DNA of 64,000 nucleotides from Syntrophothermus lipocalidus DSM 12680. GTDB taxonomy: Bacteria; Bacillota; Syntrophomonadia; Syntrophomonadales; Syntrophothermaceae. Below are positions 25,799 through 34,244 of the stretch, piece by piece (the first letter of the stretch is position 1; each line of letters opens with the position of its first letter). The DNA is taken from NCBI RefSeq assembly GCF_000092405.1, contig NC_014220.1, positions 1,488,001 to 1,552,000 on the forward strand. The letters run 5' to 3'. A model generated the notes under the pieces. That model saw only the letters and a list, made by a program, of their open reading frames with translations, was not told the origin of the DNA and searched no databases. A program made the position numbers and the translations under genes.

Positions 25799-26839
25799 CT
25801 AAGCCGTCCAATAGTCGTTTATGTTTTCCGGTCTAAAAATCCCTTTATCAGTAATTATGGAGGTGACCAGCTGAGGCGGAGTCAAGTCAAATGCGGGATA
25901 AACCGCCTTGACTTCCGGCCCAGTTATGCGGATCCCACGAAATTCCAATACTTCTGAGGGGTCCCGGTACTCGATCGGAATCTCTTTCCCGGAACGGGTA
26001 CGTCGGTCAGGCCCTCCATATCCTAGAACATGAAAAGGAATGCCGTAGTAATTAGCAACAATAGCCAGCTGCAAAGTACCAACTTTGTTGGCAACCACCC
26101 CATCTATGGCCACGCGGTCAGCCGCAACAAAAACGCGATTTATAAGGCCTTGCGACATAAAGTGGGCCGCCATATTATCGGTTATCAGAGTAGTATCAAC
26201 CCCCAACTGGCTTACCGACCACGCGGTCAGCCTTGCTCCTTGCAGGTAAGGCCTGGTTTCCGTACACATCACCTTGACGTCTTTGCCGTTCCCCCGAGCA
26301 TATCTGAGCATATAAAACAGGGCTGGCCCGGCAAAGCAGTGGGTTAGAACCGTTTCCCCGGTTTTCACCAAAGACTCGGCCTCTCTGCCCGTTTTTTCTG
26401 AGCGCACCTTTTGTTTGTCAAGAATCGTTTCTAGGTACTGCTGAATGCGGTTTGATAAAGGTATTTCTTTCTCTTCATTTGTTTCTGCCAAGTCCCTCTT
26501 CAACCTGTCCAGTAAAGCCGCCAGATGAAAGCCAGTAGGACGCGTTGATTTCAACCGGTTTATCACCGGTTCCAATTCCTCCCATTTAACGGTTTTACCC
26601 TGTCTTTCTAAGGCCTTGGTCGCAAGGTACAAGCCATAACCGGCGGTGATGGCAATATCTCCTGCTCCCTGCACAACCATATCTTCTATTGCCCGAGCCA
26701 CCTCTTCGTAATTGCGGCACACCACCGGCACCTGTTCTGTCGGTAATTTCCGCCGGTCAATAATAACCAGGCTGTCATCTTCTAGATAAACGTTGTTGCG
26801 CAAATCCATCAATAGGGGCTCTTGCATTGCGCTTACCAT
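25799..26839 (-). CDS. MtnA/eIF-2B-alpha-family sugar-phosphate isomerase, divergent
   Basis: 346 aa. The family Cys is at C168 (in THCFAG) and the Asp at D241 (in AADRVAIDGVVANKVGT), the two catalytic residues of methylthioribose-1-phosphate isomerase. ETRPYLQGARLTAW is also conserved. However, the near-universal RGAPAIG phosphate-binding motif reads QGAGDIA here, and the Asn of THCNAG is Phe. The substrate may therefore differ (methylthioribose-1-P, 5-deoxyribose-1-P or another aldose-1-P). It is the last gene after the cobalamin transporter run, 24 bp from the ABC ATPase gene. The exact start is uncertain between 26839 and the ATG at codon 5. Confidence 0.75.
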   Translation of the reverse strand: MVSAMQEPLLMDLRNNVYLEDDSLVIIDRRKLPTEQVPVVCRNYEEVARAIEDMVVQGAGDIAITAGYGLYLATKALERQGKTVKWEELEPVINRLKSTRPTGFHLAALLDRLKRDLAETNEEKEIPLSNRIQQYLETILDKQKVRSEKTGREAESLVKTGETVLTHCFAGPALFYMLRYARGNGKDVKVMCTETRPYLQGARLTAWSVSQLGVDTTLITDNMAAHFMSQGLINRVFVAADRVAIDGVVANKVGTLQLAIVANYYGIPFHVLGYGGPDRRTRSGKEIPIEYRDPSEVLEFRGIRITGPEVKAVYPAFDLTPPQLVTSIITDKGIFRPENINDYWTA

Positions 26840-26863
26840 CTCCCATTAGCTGTTATACGAAAA

Positions 26864-28168
26864 CTAGGCACTTGCTACCTCTAACTCACAGGGTTTCTGC
26901 AAAGTACTTTTTCTGCCAGCCAAAGTATGCAATACCTCTATCACCTTATCCTCATTGTCAACCCTAATACATCCTGTGTTCAGCAGTTCTGAGTAAAGGT
27001 TCAAAGCTACACCACCAGTGTAATCGCGTTCCTCCATGCTCCTTTTCTCCAGTAGCACAATCGGTACACCAGCCCGTGCCGATTCGCATACTGTTCTTAA
27101 ATTGCCAAGGTTCCCATGCCCAAAAGGAACATCTCCAACTAATACTACATCCGCGCTGGTCATCATCTCTAGATTACGTTGACTCGCCTCGTCGTCCACG
27201 TCAACAAAAGCGGGTATATCGAGAATGAACAAGCCTAGTTCTTTGGCCAACATCCAGTCACCATCGCCGTGATTGAGCACACCCACCGTAACCTCATATC
27301 CCTCCATCACTAACCGCCCCATCAACTGAGATGCCATTCCTCCCCCCGCGACCAAATGAACCTTGAATCCTTTGGATTCGGTGGGGTTAAGCTTGGGTGA
27401 CAAAGTTACTTGGGGGCAACCAAGAGTCGGATGAACCGTAATTAACACGTCGTTCCCATAAACCCTTCTGATGTTCTCGGCTGTGATCACATCCTTCGGC
27501 TTGCCGGATGCATAGATACGGTGATCCGATAAAAGCAACAAGTAGTTGCAATACTGGGCAGCCAAATTGAGATCGTGAAGGGTCATGATCACGGTCAGAC
27601 CTTTCCGGTTCAACCGTTTAAGTACATCCATAATCTCGATCTGGTGATTAATGTCCAAGTAGGACGTAGGTTCATCCAGTAACAAAACATCAGGATCCTG
27701 AGCTAAGGCCTGGGCAATGAGTACCCTTTGCTTCTCCCCACCACTGAGTTCGGTTACACTTCTTTGGCTTAGATGGCCGGTTCTTGTTATCTCCAGGGCC
27801 CACTTTACTACCGCCTTGTCCGCTGGGGTCAAGCGCTGGAACCGGTTACAGTGGGGTGTTCTACCCATGGTCACGATGTCTTCCACCGTGAAGTCAAAAT
27901 CGATCTCCGCTACCTGAGTCACAAAAGCCAGTTTTTTTGCCAGCTGAGACCGCTTCATTCGGTGGACATTTTGCCCTTCCAGTACGACTTCTCCGCTGAT
28001 GGGTTTCAGTACTCCGCTAACGGTCCTGAGCAGGGTTGTCTTGCCCGAAGCATTAGGCCCGATTATCCCGATAAATGCCCCTCGGTCTACTGCAACAGTG
28101 ATTTCTTTCAACACTTTACAGTCATTGAACCCGCAAACAAGGTCTTCAATCTTTATTAAATCCGTCAT
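26864..28168 (-). CDS. btuD: Cobalamin/iron-type ABC transporter ATPase fused to a C-terminal Rossmann-like domain
   Basis: 434 aa from the ATG at 28168, which has GGAGGA upstream; an open frame continues 40 codons further but looks non-coding. Residues about 1-255 are a BtuD/FhuC-type ATPase: Walker A GPNASGKTT, signature LSGGEKQR, Walker B VLLLDEPTS. Residues about 270-420 form an extra domain (VHLVAGGGMASQLMGRLV, GVLNHGDGDWMLAKELGL, SADVVLVGDVPFGHGNLGNL) resembling a nucleotide- or cobamide-handling Rossmann fold of unknown role. With BtuC and BtuF it would import corrinoids. The B12 riboswitch upstream of the operon supports that substrate. Confidence 0.85.
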   Translation of the reverse strand: MTDLIKIEDLVCGFNDCKVLKEITVAVDRGAFIGIIGPNASGKTTLLRTVSGVLKPISGEVVLEGQNVHRMKRSQLAKKLAFVTQVAEIDFDFTVEDIVTMGRTPHCNRFQRLTPADKAVVKWALEITRTGHLSQRSVTELSGGEKQRVLIAQALAQDPDVLLLDEPTSYLDINHQIEIMDVLKRLNRKGLTVIMTLHDLNLAAQYCNYLLLLSDHRIYASGKPKDVITAENIRRVYGNDVLITVHPTLGCPQVTLSPKLNPTESKGFKVHLVAGGGMASQLMGRLVMEGYEVTVGVLNHGDGDWMLAKELGLFILDIPAFVDVDDEASQRNLEMMTSADVVLVGDVPFGHGNLGNLRTVCESARAGVPIVLLEKRSMEERDYTGGVALNLYSELLNTGCIRVDNEDKVIEVLHTLAGRKSTLQKPCELEVASA

Positions 28169-28336
28169 AACCGACCTATCCTCCAAACTAGCAGACGGTC
28201 TCGTCCTAAATGCCATCGCCACCCCTGTAATTCCCGAGGGACATGACAAAGGCGGTTTCTCCAAACTCATTCTCACATGTTGTACCACCGTTAATGCTTA
28301 ACAGATATTGCCATGTCTAAGTCAATTATCATACGG

Positions 28337-29374
28337 TTAAGAAAAATAAGTTCTGCGATGCCGGCGAAGAAGATAGATGAAAAACGGGGCCCCGAATAAA
28401 GAAGTCACTACCCCCAGGGGGATCTCCACCGGGGCCAATAAGGTTCTTGCTGCTAAGTCCGCCAAGACCACCAGTATCGCTCCCGCCACGCCTGCTGCAG
28501 GGATAAGTTTCCAGTGATCGGGTCCAATCAATATTCTCACCACGTGGGGAACGATTAATCCGACAAAACCTATAATCCCGCTCGCAGCAACTGCAATTGC
28601 CGTAAGAACAGAAGCGGCGACCAGAAGTATTCTCTTCGAAGTCTCAACTTCAACCCCCAGGTGTTCGGCTGCTTCTTCTCCAAGGAGCATAACATTGAGA
28701 TCACGAGCACAGTATATGGCCAAGCCCACACCAACCACGAGGTACGGCAGCGACCACATTACGTAATCCCACGACCTCCCCGAAAGCCCTCCCATAAGCC
28801 AGTAGACCACAGCATGCAGGCGGTCATCACTGAAGTACATCAGTAGCGAGACTAGCGAAGAGAGAAACGCGCTGACCGCTATCCCCGCCAGTAGCAGGTT
28901 CTGCACCGGAATAACATTACCCACCCGCGCCAGGTTGTAAACCACGATTACAGTCACCAGGGCTCCCAAAAACGCGGCTAACGGTACAGAACCTAGCCCC
29001 ATCCAGGTCCAACTGACAGCCAAAACCATAGACGCCGTAGCTCCTAAAGCAGCTCCAGAAGAAGCCCCTATGACATAAGGATCGGCCATGGGATTTCGAA
29101 ACAACCCCTGAAAAATGGTTCCCGCTACTGCGAGGCAAACCCCCACTACCATAGCCAGCACCAGCCGAGGAAGACGAATAAACCAAATGATCTCCCGAAA
29201 AGTAGGAGGCACGTCTGAGAATCCCTCTTGCGTTCCGGGAAGCTGAGAAAACAATATCTTGATAGTTGTTTTAAGAGGAATTTGTACCGCTCCGGTTCCA
29301 AGAAAAACCAAGGAAACTAAAAACAAAGCCAGAATCAATATCGGTATCGCGAATCTTTTTCCGAAGTCAGGCAA
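28337..29374 (-). CDS. btuC: FecCD-family ABC permease (cobalamin-type)
   Basis: 345 aa from a TTG that follows AGGAGG by 7 bp (the frame opens slightly earlier, overlapping btuF). About ten transmembrane helices are visible, with family motifs FQGLFRNPMADPYVIGASSGAALGA, VYWLMGGLSGRSWDYV and GIIGFVGLIVPHVVR. It forms the membrane channel of a type II importer. It lies between btuF and the ATPase in the canonical order under a cobalamin riboswitch; iron-siderophore specificity is the main alternative. Confidence 0.9.
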   Translation of the reverse strand: MPDFGKRFAIPILILALFLVSLVFLGTGAVQIPLKTTIKILFSQLPGTQEGFSDVPPTFREIIWFIRLPRLVLAMVVGVCLAVAGTIFQGLFRNPMADPYVIGASSGAALGATASMVLAVSWTWMGLGSVPLAAFLGALVTVIVVYNLARVGNVIPVQNLLLAGIAVSAFLSSLVSLLMYFSDDRLHAVVYWLMGGLSGRSWDYVMWSLPYLVVGVGLAIYCARDLNVMLLGEEAAEHLGVEVETSKRILLVAASVLTAIAVAASGIIGFVGLIVPHVVRILIGPDHWKLIPAAGVAGAILVVLADLAARTLLAPVEIPLGVVTSLFGAPFFIYLLRRHRRTYFS

Positions 29375-29388
29375 TTCACTGCCTCCTG

Positions 29389-30336
29389 TTATTTGAATAG
29401 CTCTGGATGAATACACCGGGCAAACTCGTCAATTGCTTGGACCAACCGGGGCCCAGGACGGTTCACGATGTCCGCATTCACCGTGTAGATATGCCCCTGG
29501 CGAACTGCGTTTATCTGCCGCCATCCGCCGGGTCTGTCGTAAAGGTTAGCAGCCTGAAGATCTCCATGTCCGTATGAATGGATGATTACATCCGGGTTTT
29601 TCGCTATGACCATCTCCTCACTGTATTGGGGCCATGCCGTAGCCGCGTCATCTGCTATATTGAGGCCTCCACACAAGCTGATTAAATCGTTAATGACCGT
29701 CTTGGGTCCAGCAGTAACTAGCGGATTGTACCACACTTCATAGTAGACACGGGGGCGGTCTTTTGTTTGCTGCACCTTTGCCTTCACCTCGTCCATCTTG
29801 CTGCGTATAGACTGCGCTACCTGGCGAGCTTCGGTCGCACATCCCGTAGCCTTTCCCACCATTTCTATTGATTCCAGGGTTCCCTCGATGCTCTTAGGGC
29901 TGACAACAATAACCGGGATAGAAAGCTTTTGAAGCTCGTCTGCGATCTTAGCGTGCAGGTCCCCCGCTACTACTAAGTCCGGTTTGAGGCTAACTATCTT
30001 TTCGATACTGGGATCCGAAAACCCTCCTACTTTCTCTTTGTCTTGCGCCTCCGGGGGGTAATTACAAAATGTCGTAACCCCAACAATGCGTTTGTCTAAT
30101 CCCAAGGCAAACAATATCTCGGTGTTGCTCGGTGATAAAGAGATTATTCTCTGTGGTTCCGCTTCGATCTTAACTTGGCGACCCAGGTCGTCGGTAACTG
30201 TTACCGGAAACCCCTTATCCGGCGTTGGCTGTTTCGTCTGCGAACCCCCTTGTCCCGAACAGCCGGATAAAAATGCCGAAAAAGCCAGCCATATGAGCAC
30301 AACTACTAGCTTAGTGAAAAGCTCCGTTTTTCTCAT
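29389..30336 (-). CDS. btuF: Cobalamin-binding periplasmic-type lipoprotein
   Basis: 315 aa with a lipoprotein signal peptide ending in the lipobox LSGC (Cys 26). A class III substrate-binding fold follows, with RIISLSPSNTEILFALGL and GRQVKIEAEPQRI near residue 55-90 and a helical backbone. It delivers corrinoid to BtuCD. Start ATG with GGAGGG 6 bp upstream. It is the second gene after the cobalamin riboswitch, which supports B12 over siderophore. Confidence 0.9.
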   Translation of the reverse strand: MRKTELFTKLVVVLIWLAFSAFLSGCSGQGGSQTKQPTPDKGFPVTVTDDLGRQVKIEAEPQRIISLSPSNTEILFALGLDKRIVGVTTFCNYPPEAQDKEKVGGFSDPSIEKIVSLKPDLVVAGDLHAKIADELQKLSIPVIVVSPKSIEGTLESIEMVGKATGCATEARQVAQSIRSKMDEVKAKVQQTKDRPRVYYEVWYNPLVTAGPKTVINDLISLCGGLNIADDAATAWPQYSEEMVIAKNPDVIIHSYGHGDLQAANLYDRPGGWRQINAVRQGHIYTVNADIVNRPGPRLVQAIDEFARCIHPELFK

Positions 30337-30403
30337 CCTCTTCCCTCCAGTAGCTGTATGAGTATACTAGACTCTGAACATGTTGTTTATGCTAACGTCT
30401 GTT

Positions 30404-30973
30404 TTAATCGATAAGAAGAAGCCCATTCCAAACAACTTCATCTGAGACCGGAAATCGTAAAGACAACCCGGCTTTTTCTGCTGTTGCCACGACATCTATA
30501 CCCATAGCCTCCATTGACGGCCGGGCTTCGAAAGGATGCCTGCAAGGCTTGCCGGAAGCAATACCAACACACTCGTCGCACAGATGGCACGCGCCACCGA
30601 TAAGTCCCGCAGCAAAACGGAACCCTAACCTAAACGCTTCTTTTTCTCCCAGGTTAATCATAAAATGCAGTTTTCGGGCTCCTCCGAACACGTCGGCGTA
30701 ATGTCTTTCCCTCTCGGGAACAAAAAACTGGCGATACTGTACCAGCAAAGCAATGTTATATAACCTGAGAGCCTCTTGGAACTCGTTAACCATGGGCAGG
30801 TTAGGAGGACACATCAGTCCTCGGTTATAGCTGTCACACACAGGGACCAGGCATTTAAGCCGTACTCGGGGATCAACAACTATTTCGCGGGCTGGAATGC
30901 GCGCTACGTGGCCCCCATGGTCCTGTAGAACCCGTTCAATCGAAGAAAGTTTTGTCTCCTTTTCGTCATACAT
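30404..30973 (-). CDS. DUF2284 Cys-rich putative metal-binding protein
   Basis: 189 aa from an ATG with AAGGAG 9 bp upstream. Conserved cysteines typical of DUF2284 are visible: CLVPVCDSYNRGLMCPPN (residues about 41-58) and ACHLCDECVGIASGKPCRHP (about 128-147), enough for iron-sulfur clusters. The function is unknown. It is the first gene downstream of the cobalamin riboswitch and terminator, ahead of btuF-btuC-btuD, which suggests a role in corrinoid or metal handling. Confidence 0.8.
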   Translation of the reverse strand: MYDEKETKLSSIERVLQDHGGHVARIPAREIVVDPRVRLKCLVPVCDSYNRGLMCPPNLPMVNEFQEALRLYNIALLVQYRQFFVPERERHYADVFGGARKLHFMINLGEKEAFRLGFRFAAGLIGGACHLCDECVGIASGKPCRHPFEARPSMEAMGIDVVATAEKAGLSLRFPVSDEVVWNGLLLID

Positions 30974-31103
30974 ATTGACAATTCTCCTTCTCTGCACGAC
31001 ATCTTGCCCTTTATGAAATTCCAGATATTTCTCCTTCCCTGAAGGTCACCATCTCCCTCAGTATTTTGGTATTGGCTTGAAGTGGTTGGTGATCTCACAG
31101 GGC

Positions 31104-31146
31104 AAAAGCAAAGTTCCCAGTCGATTAGCCATCGACTGAGAACTTT
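31104..31146 (-). terminator. Expression-platform terminator of the cobalamin riboswitch
   Basis: A 16-bp stem with one G-U (AAAGTTCTCAGTCGAT with ATCGACTGGGAACTTT) and a short loop is followed by GCTTTT. It lies 50 nt after the aptamer and about 130 nt before the DUF2284 start, consistent with a B12-triggered OFF switch. Confidence 0.85.
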
Positions 31147-31195
31147 ACCATCATCTCGGTTCCTACCCCTTTTCCGCGAAGGTGGTAAAGAATTA

Positions 31196-31464
31196 GAACA
31201 GGCAGGTCTCCTGGCTCCCGGATCCTCGCTTTGCCTGCGCCTTCCCATCCGGCACTCAAGTCGATTCAGGAACCGGGTGGTAACTGCGGTTTCTACATAT
31301 ACCTACCACTTGGAACGAGTTCCGATACGACCTGAGTGCCGGAAAGTGGCTCCTGCGAGGTTGCAGGCGTTGCTCCCCGGCTACAGTGGCGCGACCGCGC
31401 CGGCTTACGAACCTATGCGGCTGGTTCACCGGCTTCCCTATTATCCCCATACGGGCACCTGTCC
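31196..31464 (-). promoter_or_regulatory. Cobalamin (adenosylcobalamin-type) riboswitch
   Basis: The minus strand carries the B12 box GAGCCAGGAGACCTGCC at the 3' end, the core GCCACTG, and GGGAAGCCGGTGAA-type P3/P4 sequence near the 5' end. The outermost ends pair as P1 (GGACAGG with CCTGTTC). A long peripheral arm (CCGGCACTCAGGTCG with its complement) is typical of the larger class I aptamers. It controls the DUF2284-btuF-btuC-btuD run. Confidence 0.93.
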
Positions 31465-31496
31465 GATAGTATTCTATTTTTGGATACCCAACATTT

Positions 31497-32015
31497 CTAC
31501 TCCTTACCGGCTACGTTTGGCCCGAAGGGCTGAATATACCCTTCCTCCTTACCCTTGATGATGTATTCCATAGCCATCCCTGCTGCTTCGATGACCATCT
31601 TCATGCACTGGCGGAAACGTTCCTTGTCCTGCCACTCTGGGTAATTTTCATTCAGCTTAGCACAATCGAGGTATTGAAACTTGGCTTTAAACTCGTGGGG
31701 AAGACCGTTGAAGAAACGGTATAGTCCCGGGTTTCCGTAGAGCCGGTCCACCCTCTCCTGGAACTCGCCTTCCAACGGGTTCTTGCGGCCGTGGACAGCT
31801 CCAACTGCCATGACTGCACCGATAAGAGCCCCGCAGTTGTTGCCTGAAAGCCCCATTCCGCCTCCGAAACCGGTAGCCATAGCCACTACCTCAGGTGGAA
31901 AATCGGTAACTCCTGTGTCCAGAATAGCCTTCAGTACTGATTCGGCGCAGTTCAGACCCTCGCGGAAATTCTGCCGCGCGTTGTCCTTAGCCTTTTGAAC
32001 CAGATCCTCGCTCAT
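31497..32015 (-). CDS. C_GCAxxG_C_C-family putative redox protein
   Basis: 172 aa. The four-cysteine family pattern is visible: NCAESVL (about residue 22), GNNCGALIGAVMAVG (about 59), YLDCAKL (about 117) and FRQCMKMVIEAAG (about 137). Members are thought to be redox-active or metal-binding, often encoded near oxidoreductases, but no function is established. It has GGGGAGG before the ATG and lies between cobO and the cobalamin riboswitch. Confidence 0.8.
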   Translation of the reverse strand: MSEDLVQKAKDNARQNFREGLNCAESVLKAILDTGVTDFPPEVVAMATGFGGGMGLSGNNCGALIGAVMAVGAVHGRKNPLEGEFQERVDRLYGNPGLYRFFNGLPHEFKAKFQYLDCAKLNENYPEWQDKERFRQCMKMVIEAAGMAMEYIIKGKEEGYIQPFGPNVAGKE

Positions 32016-32053
32016 TATATTCGCCTCCCCAAAAAATAACCGGATACATAAAA

Positions 32054-32593
32054 TCAGAACTCAATCCCGGCCCTGGCTTTGATCCCTTTAGCATAAGCAT
32101 GTTTAATCTCTTTTACTTCGCTTACAGTATCGGCCAGCTCGATGATCTCAGCTGGAGCTCTTCTTCCAGTTAAAACCAAGTCTAACTGAGGCGGTTTATT
32201 CTTCACCAGTTCTACTACCTCTTCCACCGGAATCAGTCCAAAATCCATGCAGATGTTGATCTCATCCAGTATCACCATGTCGTACTCCCCAGAAAACATA
32301 GCCTGCCGGGCCATTTCTAACCCTTCCCGGGCCTCTTCGATGTCGGCCGGAGTTGCCTTACCTTTGATAACGAACTTCTCCAAGCCACACTGGCGAACCG
32401 TCAGGTTAGGCAGGTATTTTTCCGCACATATATGTTCGCCGTAGGTCCTCCCCTTCATAAACTGAAGGAAGAATACCTTAAACCCGTGACCCATAGCCCT
32501 CACAGCTTGCCCAAGAGCCGAAGTGGTCTTACCTTTCCCGTCCCCGGTTATGACCAGTACTAAACCCTTTTTTTCCTCCTTGCCTTCAGTCAC
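32054..32593 (-). CDS. cobO: Cob(I)yrinic acid a,c-diamide adenosyltransferase
   Basis: 179 aa CobA/CobO/BtuR family enzyme with the P-loop GDGKGKTTSALG, MKGRTYGEH and the Asp/Glu motif VILDEINICMDFGLI, plus LTGRRAPAEIIELADTVSE. It transfers adenosyl from ATP to Co(I) corrinoid, so it activates imported corrinoids. GTG start after AGGAGGGG. It lies upstream of the riboswitch, so it is not itself controlled by that aptamer. Confidence 0.95.
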   Translation of the reverse strand: MTEGKEEKKGLVLVITGDGKGKTTSALGQAVRAMGHGFKVFFLQFMKGRTYGEHICAEKYLPNLTVRQCGLEKFVIKGKATPADIEEAREGLEMARQAMFSGEYDMVILDEINICMDFGLIPVEEVVELVKNKPPQLDLVLTGRRAPAEIIELADTVSEVKEIKHAYAKGIKARAGIEF

Positions 32594-33158
32594 CTGCGTC
32601 CCCTCCTATGAATGCACTACCGCCACGACCATAACATTCGCTCACCGTGCCGGTCCAAACTATGAGTTAACCCGAGCAGTTTCCATCTCTGTACATAACG
32701 GTGTTTCGTCGGCACTTATATATCAATAGCAGGTATCGGTCGTTAATCAAGAATCAAACTGGAAAGACTACCGGAACTGAAAAGTTCGGGGCAGCTAATG
32801 TTAGTTACAATAGCCAGCACAAACCAGCACAGTGGGAATGCAAAACGATGCGGATCGCGAGATGTGGCCTCACCCCCTCAGCCAACAAAAAGCGCATAAA
32901 CATAACATGTCTTTCTCTAAGAGAATTCTATTTCTGTTCTTTAATTTTTTATAATCAAATTATAGATTAGTTTGTATTGCCTTGCAATGGTTCCACACCC
33001 GGACCTAAGTTGTATTCATGACGAGCGGGACCTTACGCCGCAACCGGTATCACGGCTAAACACTGAAAACGCCGCTTCCTATGTAGCGACTGACCACGGA
33101 GTCCACAATTTTAGTATGCCGTAACGGGATGGAAACTATAGTTACCCTCGAATCCCTC
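32594..33158. other. Divergent intergenic region between cobO and thiM, no gene found
   Basis: About 565 bp before the thiM promoter, AT-rich around 32930-32980 with a TATAAT/ATTATA palindrome (32950-32964). Short frames of 60-90 codons have no SD or family match. It must contain the cobO promoter, but no box pair is convincing. Confidence 0.4.
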
Positions 33159-33187
33159 TTGACTCCCCGTCCTTCCCACGATAAATT
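33159..33187 (+). promoter_or_regulatory. Promoter of thiM-thiL
   Basis: TTGACT (33159-33164) and TAAATT (33182-33187) are separated by 17 bp, about 50 bp upstream of the TPP aptamer. Confidence 0.7.
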
Positions 33188-33239
33188 TAAAAAAGACGGT
33201 TGCGCTTAAACATAAACTCTATACACGTCTGCAGAACAG

Positions 33240-33334
33240 ACGCTAGGGGAGCTCCTGGTAGCGGGGCTGAGATACGGGCGGCAAGCCCGCGACCCTTTGC
33301 ACCTGATCTGGATAATACCAGCGTAGGGAAGCGT
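33240..33334 (+). promoter_or_regulatory. TPP riboswitch (THI element)
   Basis: Canonical conserved blocks occur in order: CTAGGGGAGC, GCTGAGATACGGG, CGACCCTTTGCACCTGATCTGGATAATACCAGCGTAGGGAA. P1 closes with ACGC (33240) and GCGT (33331), and outer CTGCA/TGCAG can extend it. It binds thiamine pyrophosphate and controls thiM and thiL. Confidence 0.96.
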
Positions 33335-33350
33335 GCAGGTTTTGGTTTTT

Positions 33351-33383
33351 AAGGTGGACCTACGTGGTCCGCTTTTATTTTTG
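33351..33383 (+). terminator. Terminator of the TPP riboswitch
   Basis: AAGGTGGACC and GGTCCGCTT pair (with G-U pairs) around a 5-nt loop, followed by TTATTTTTG, 15 bp before the thiM start. This fits a TPP-induced transcription OFF switch. Confidence 0.8.
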
Positions 33384-33398
33384 TTTAGGAGGTAGGTA

Positions 33399-34202
33399 GT
33401 GGTGTCAAACAGTATCGGTCAACACTTAGAAAAAGTTCGCCAAATCAACCCCTTGATTCACCACATCACGAACTACGTTTCGGTTAATGACTGTGCCAAC
33501 ATCGCCTTGCAGTTAGGGGCGCTTCCGGTAATGGCAGATGCGGTGGAAGAAGTTGAAGAAATGGTTTCCCTAGCCGGGGCCTTGGTCCTGAACATCGGCA
33601 CTCTAAACAAAAGGATCGTCGACTCTATGCTCAAAGCCGCAAAGAAAGCTAACGAGCTAAGCATACCGGTTATACTTGACCCTGTGGGGTGCGGAGCTAC
33701 GTCTTATCGAACCCAAACTACCCTTCGGCTGCTCGAGGAAGTACGTGTAACCGTGCTCAAAGGCAACGCGGGGGAAATAGGTACCATAGCCGGTCTTGAA
33801 GCTGAGGTTCGTGGTGTGGAATCCGGGAACGTAACCGGTGACCTGGTTCAAGCCGGCCAGAAACTTGCTGCACGTCTGGGTGCAGTAGTGGTGGTGACAG
33901 GAGCTACCGACTTAATCCTTTCTCCTTCGGGTGCCGCGACTGTTAGTAACGGTCACCCGTTCCTAGGCCGCATAACCGGGACGGGCTGTATGGCCGCAAC
34001 CGCCGTCGCTGCTTTCTCCGCAGTAGCGGAAGATGCCTTTGCCGCGTCAGTCTCCGCTCTAGCCTGTTTTGGCGTAGCAGCTGAACTGGCGGCCTACAGT
34101 AACCCTTCGGGCCCGTTAAGTTTTAAAACCGCCTTTCTCGATGCCATAGCTGCTCTCCAACCGGATCAGGTCACCAATTTGGCCAAAATAGCGTACATCT
34201 GA
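33399..34202 (+). CDS. thiM: Hydroxyethylthiazole kinase
   Basis: 267 aa, GTG start with AGGAGG 6 bp upstream. The ribokinase-like fold shows NPLIHHITNYVSVNDCAN at the N-terminus, PVILDPVGCGAT, LKGNAGEI and the anion-hole GRITGTGCMAATAVAAF. It phosphorylates the thiazole moiety for thiamine salvage. It is directly controlled by the TPP riboswitch, and thiL follows 42 bp downstream. No thiE/thiD is next to it. Confidence 0.96.
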   Translation: MVSNSIGQHLEKVRQINPLIHHITNYVSVNDCANIALQLGALPVMADAVEEVEEMVSLAGALVLNIGTLNKRIVDSMLKAAKKANELSIPVILDPVGCGATSYRTQTTLRLLEEVRVTVLKGNAGEIGTIAGLEAEVRGVESGNVTGDLVQAGQKLAARLGAVVVVTGATDLILSPSGAATVSNGHPFLGRITGTGCMAATAVAAFSAVAEDAFAASVSALACFGVAAELAAYSNPSGPLSFKTAFLDAIAALQPDQVTNLAKIAYI

Positions 34203-34244
34203 TAGAATTTATAGATCAAAGTACTCGGGTTTGGAGATTTTGAG

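Noticed and set aside
26864-28288. Longer start for the ABC ATPase, 40 codons upstream
   Set aside because: The extra residues do not resemble an ABC N-terminus, while a clear GGAGGA stands before the internal ATG.
31082-31558. Plus-strand frame of 158 codons
   Set aside because: It runs antisense through the cobalamin riboswitch and its terminator, whose conserved blocks explain the region better.
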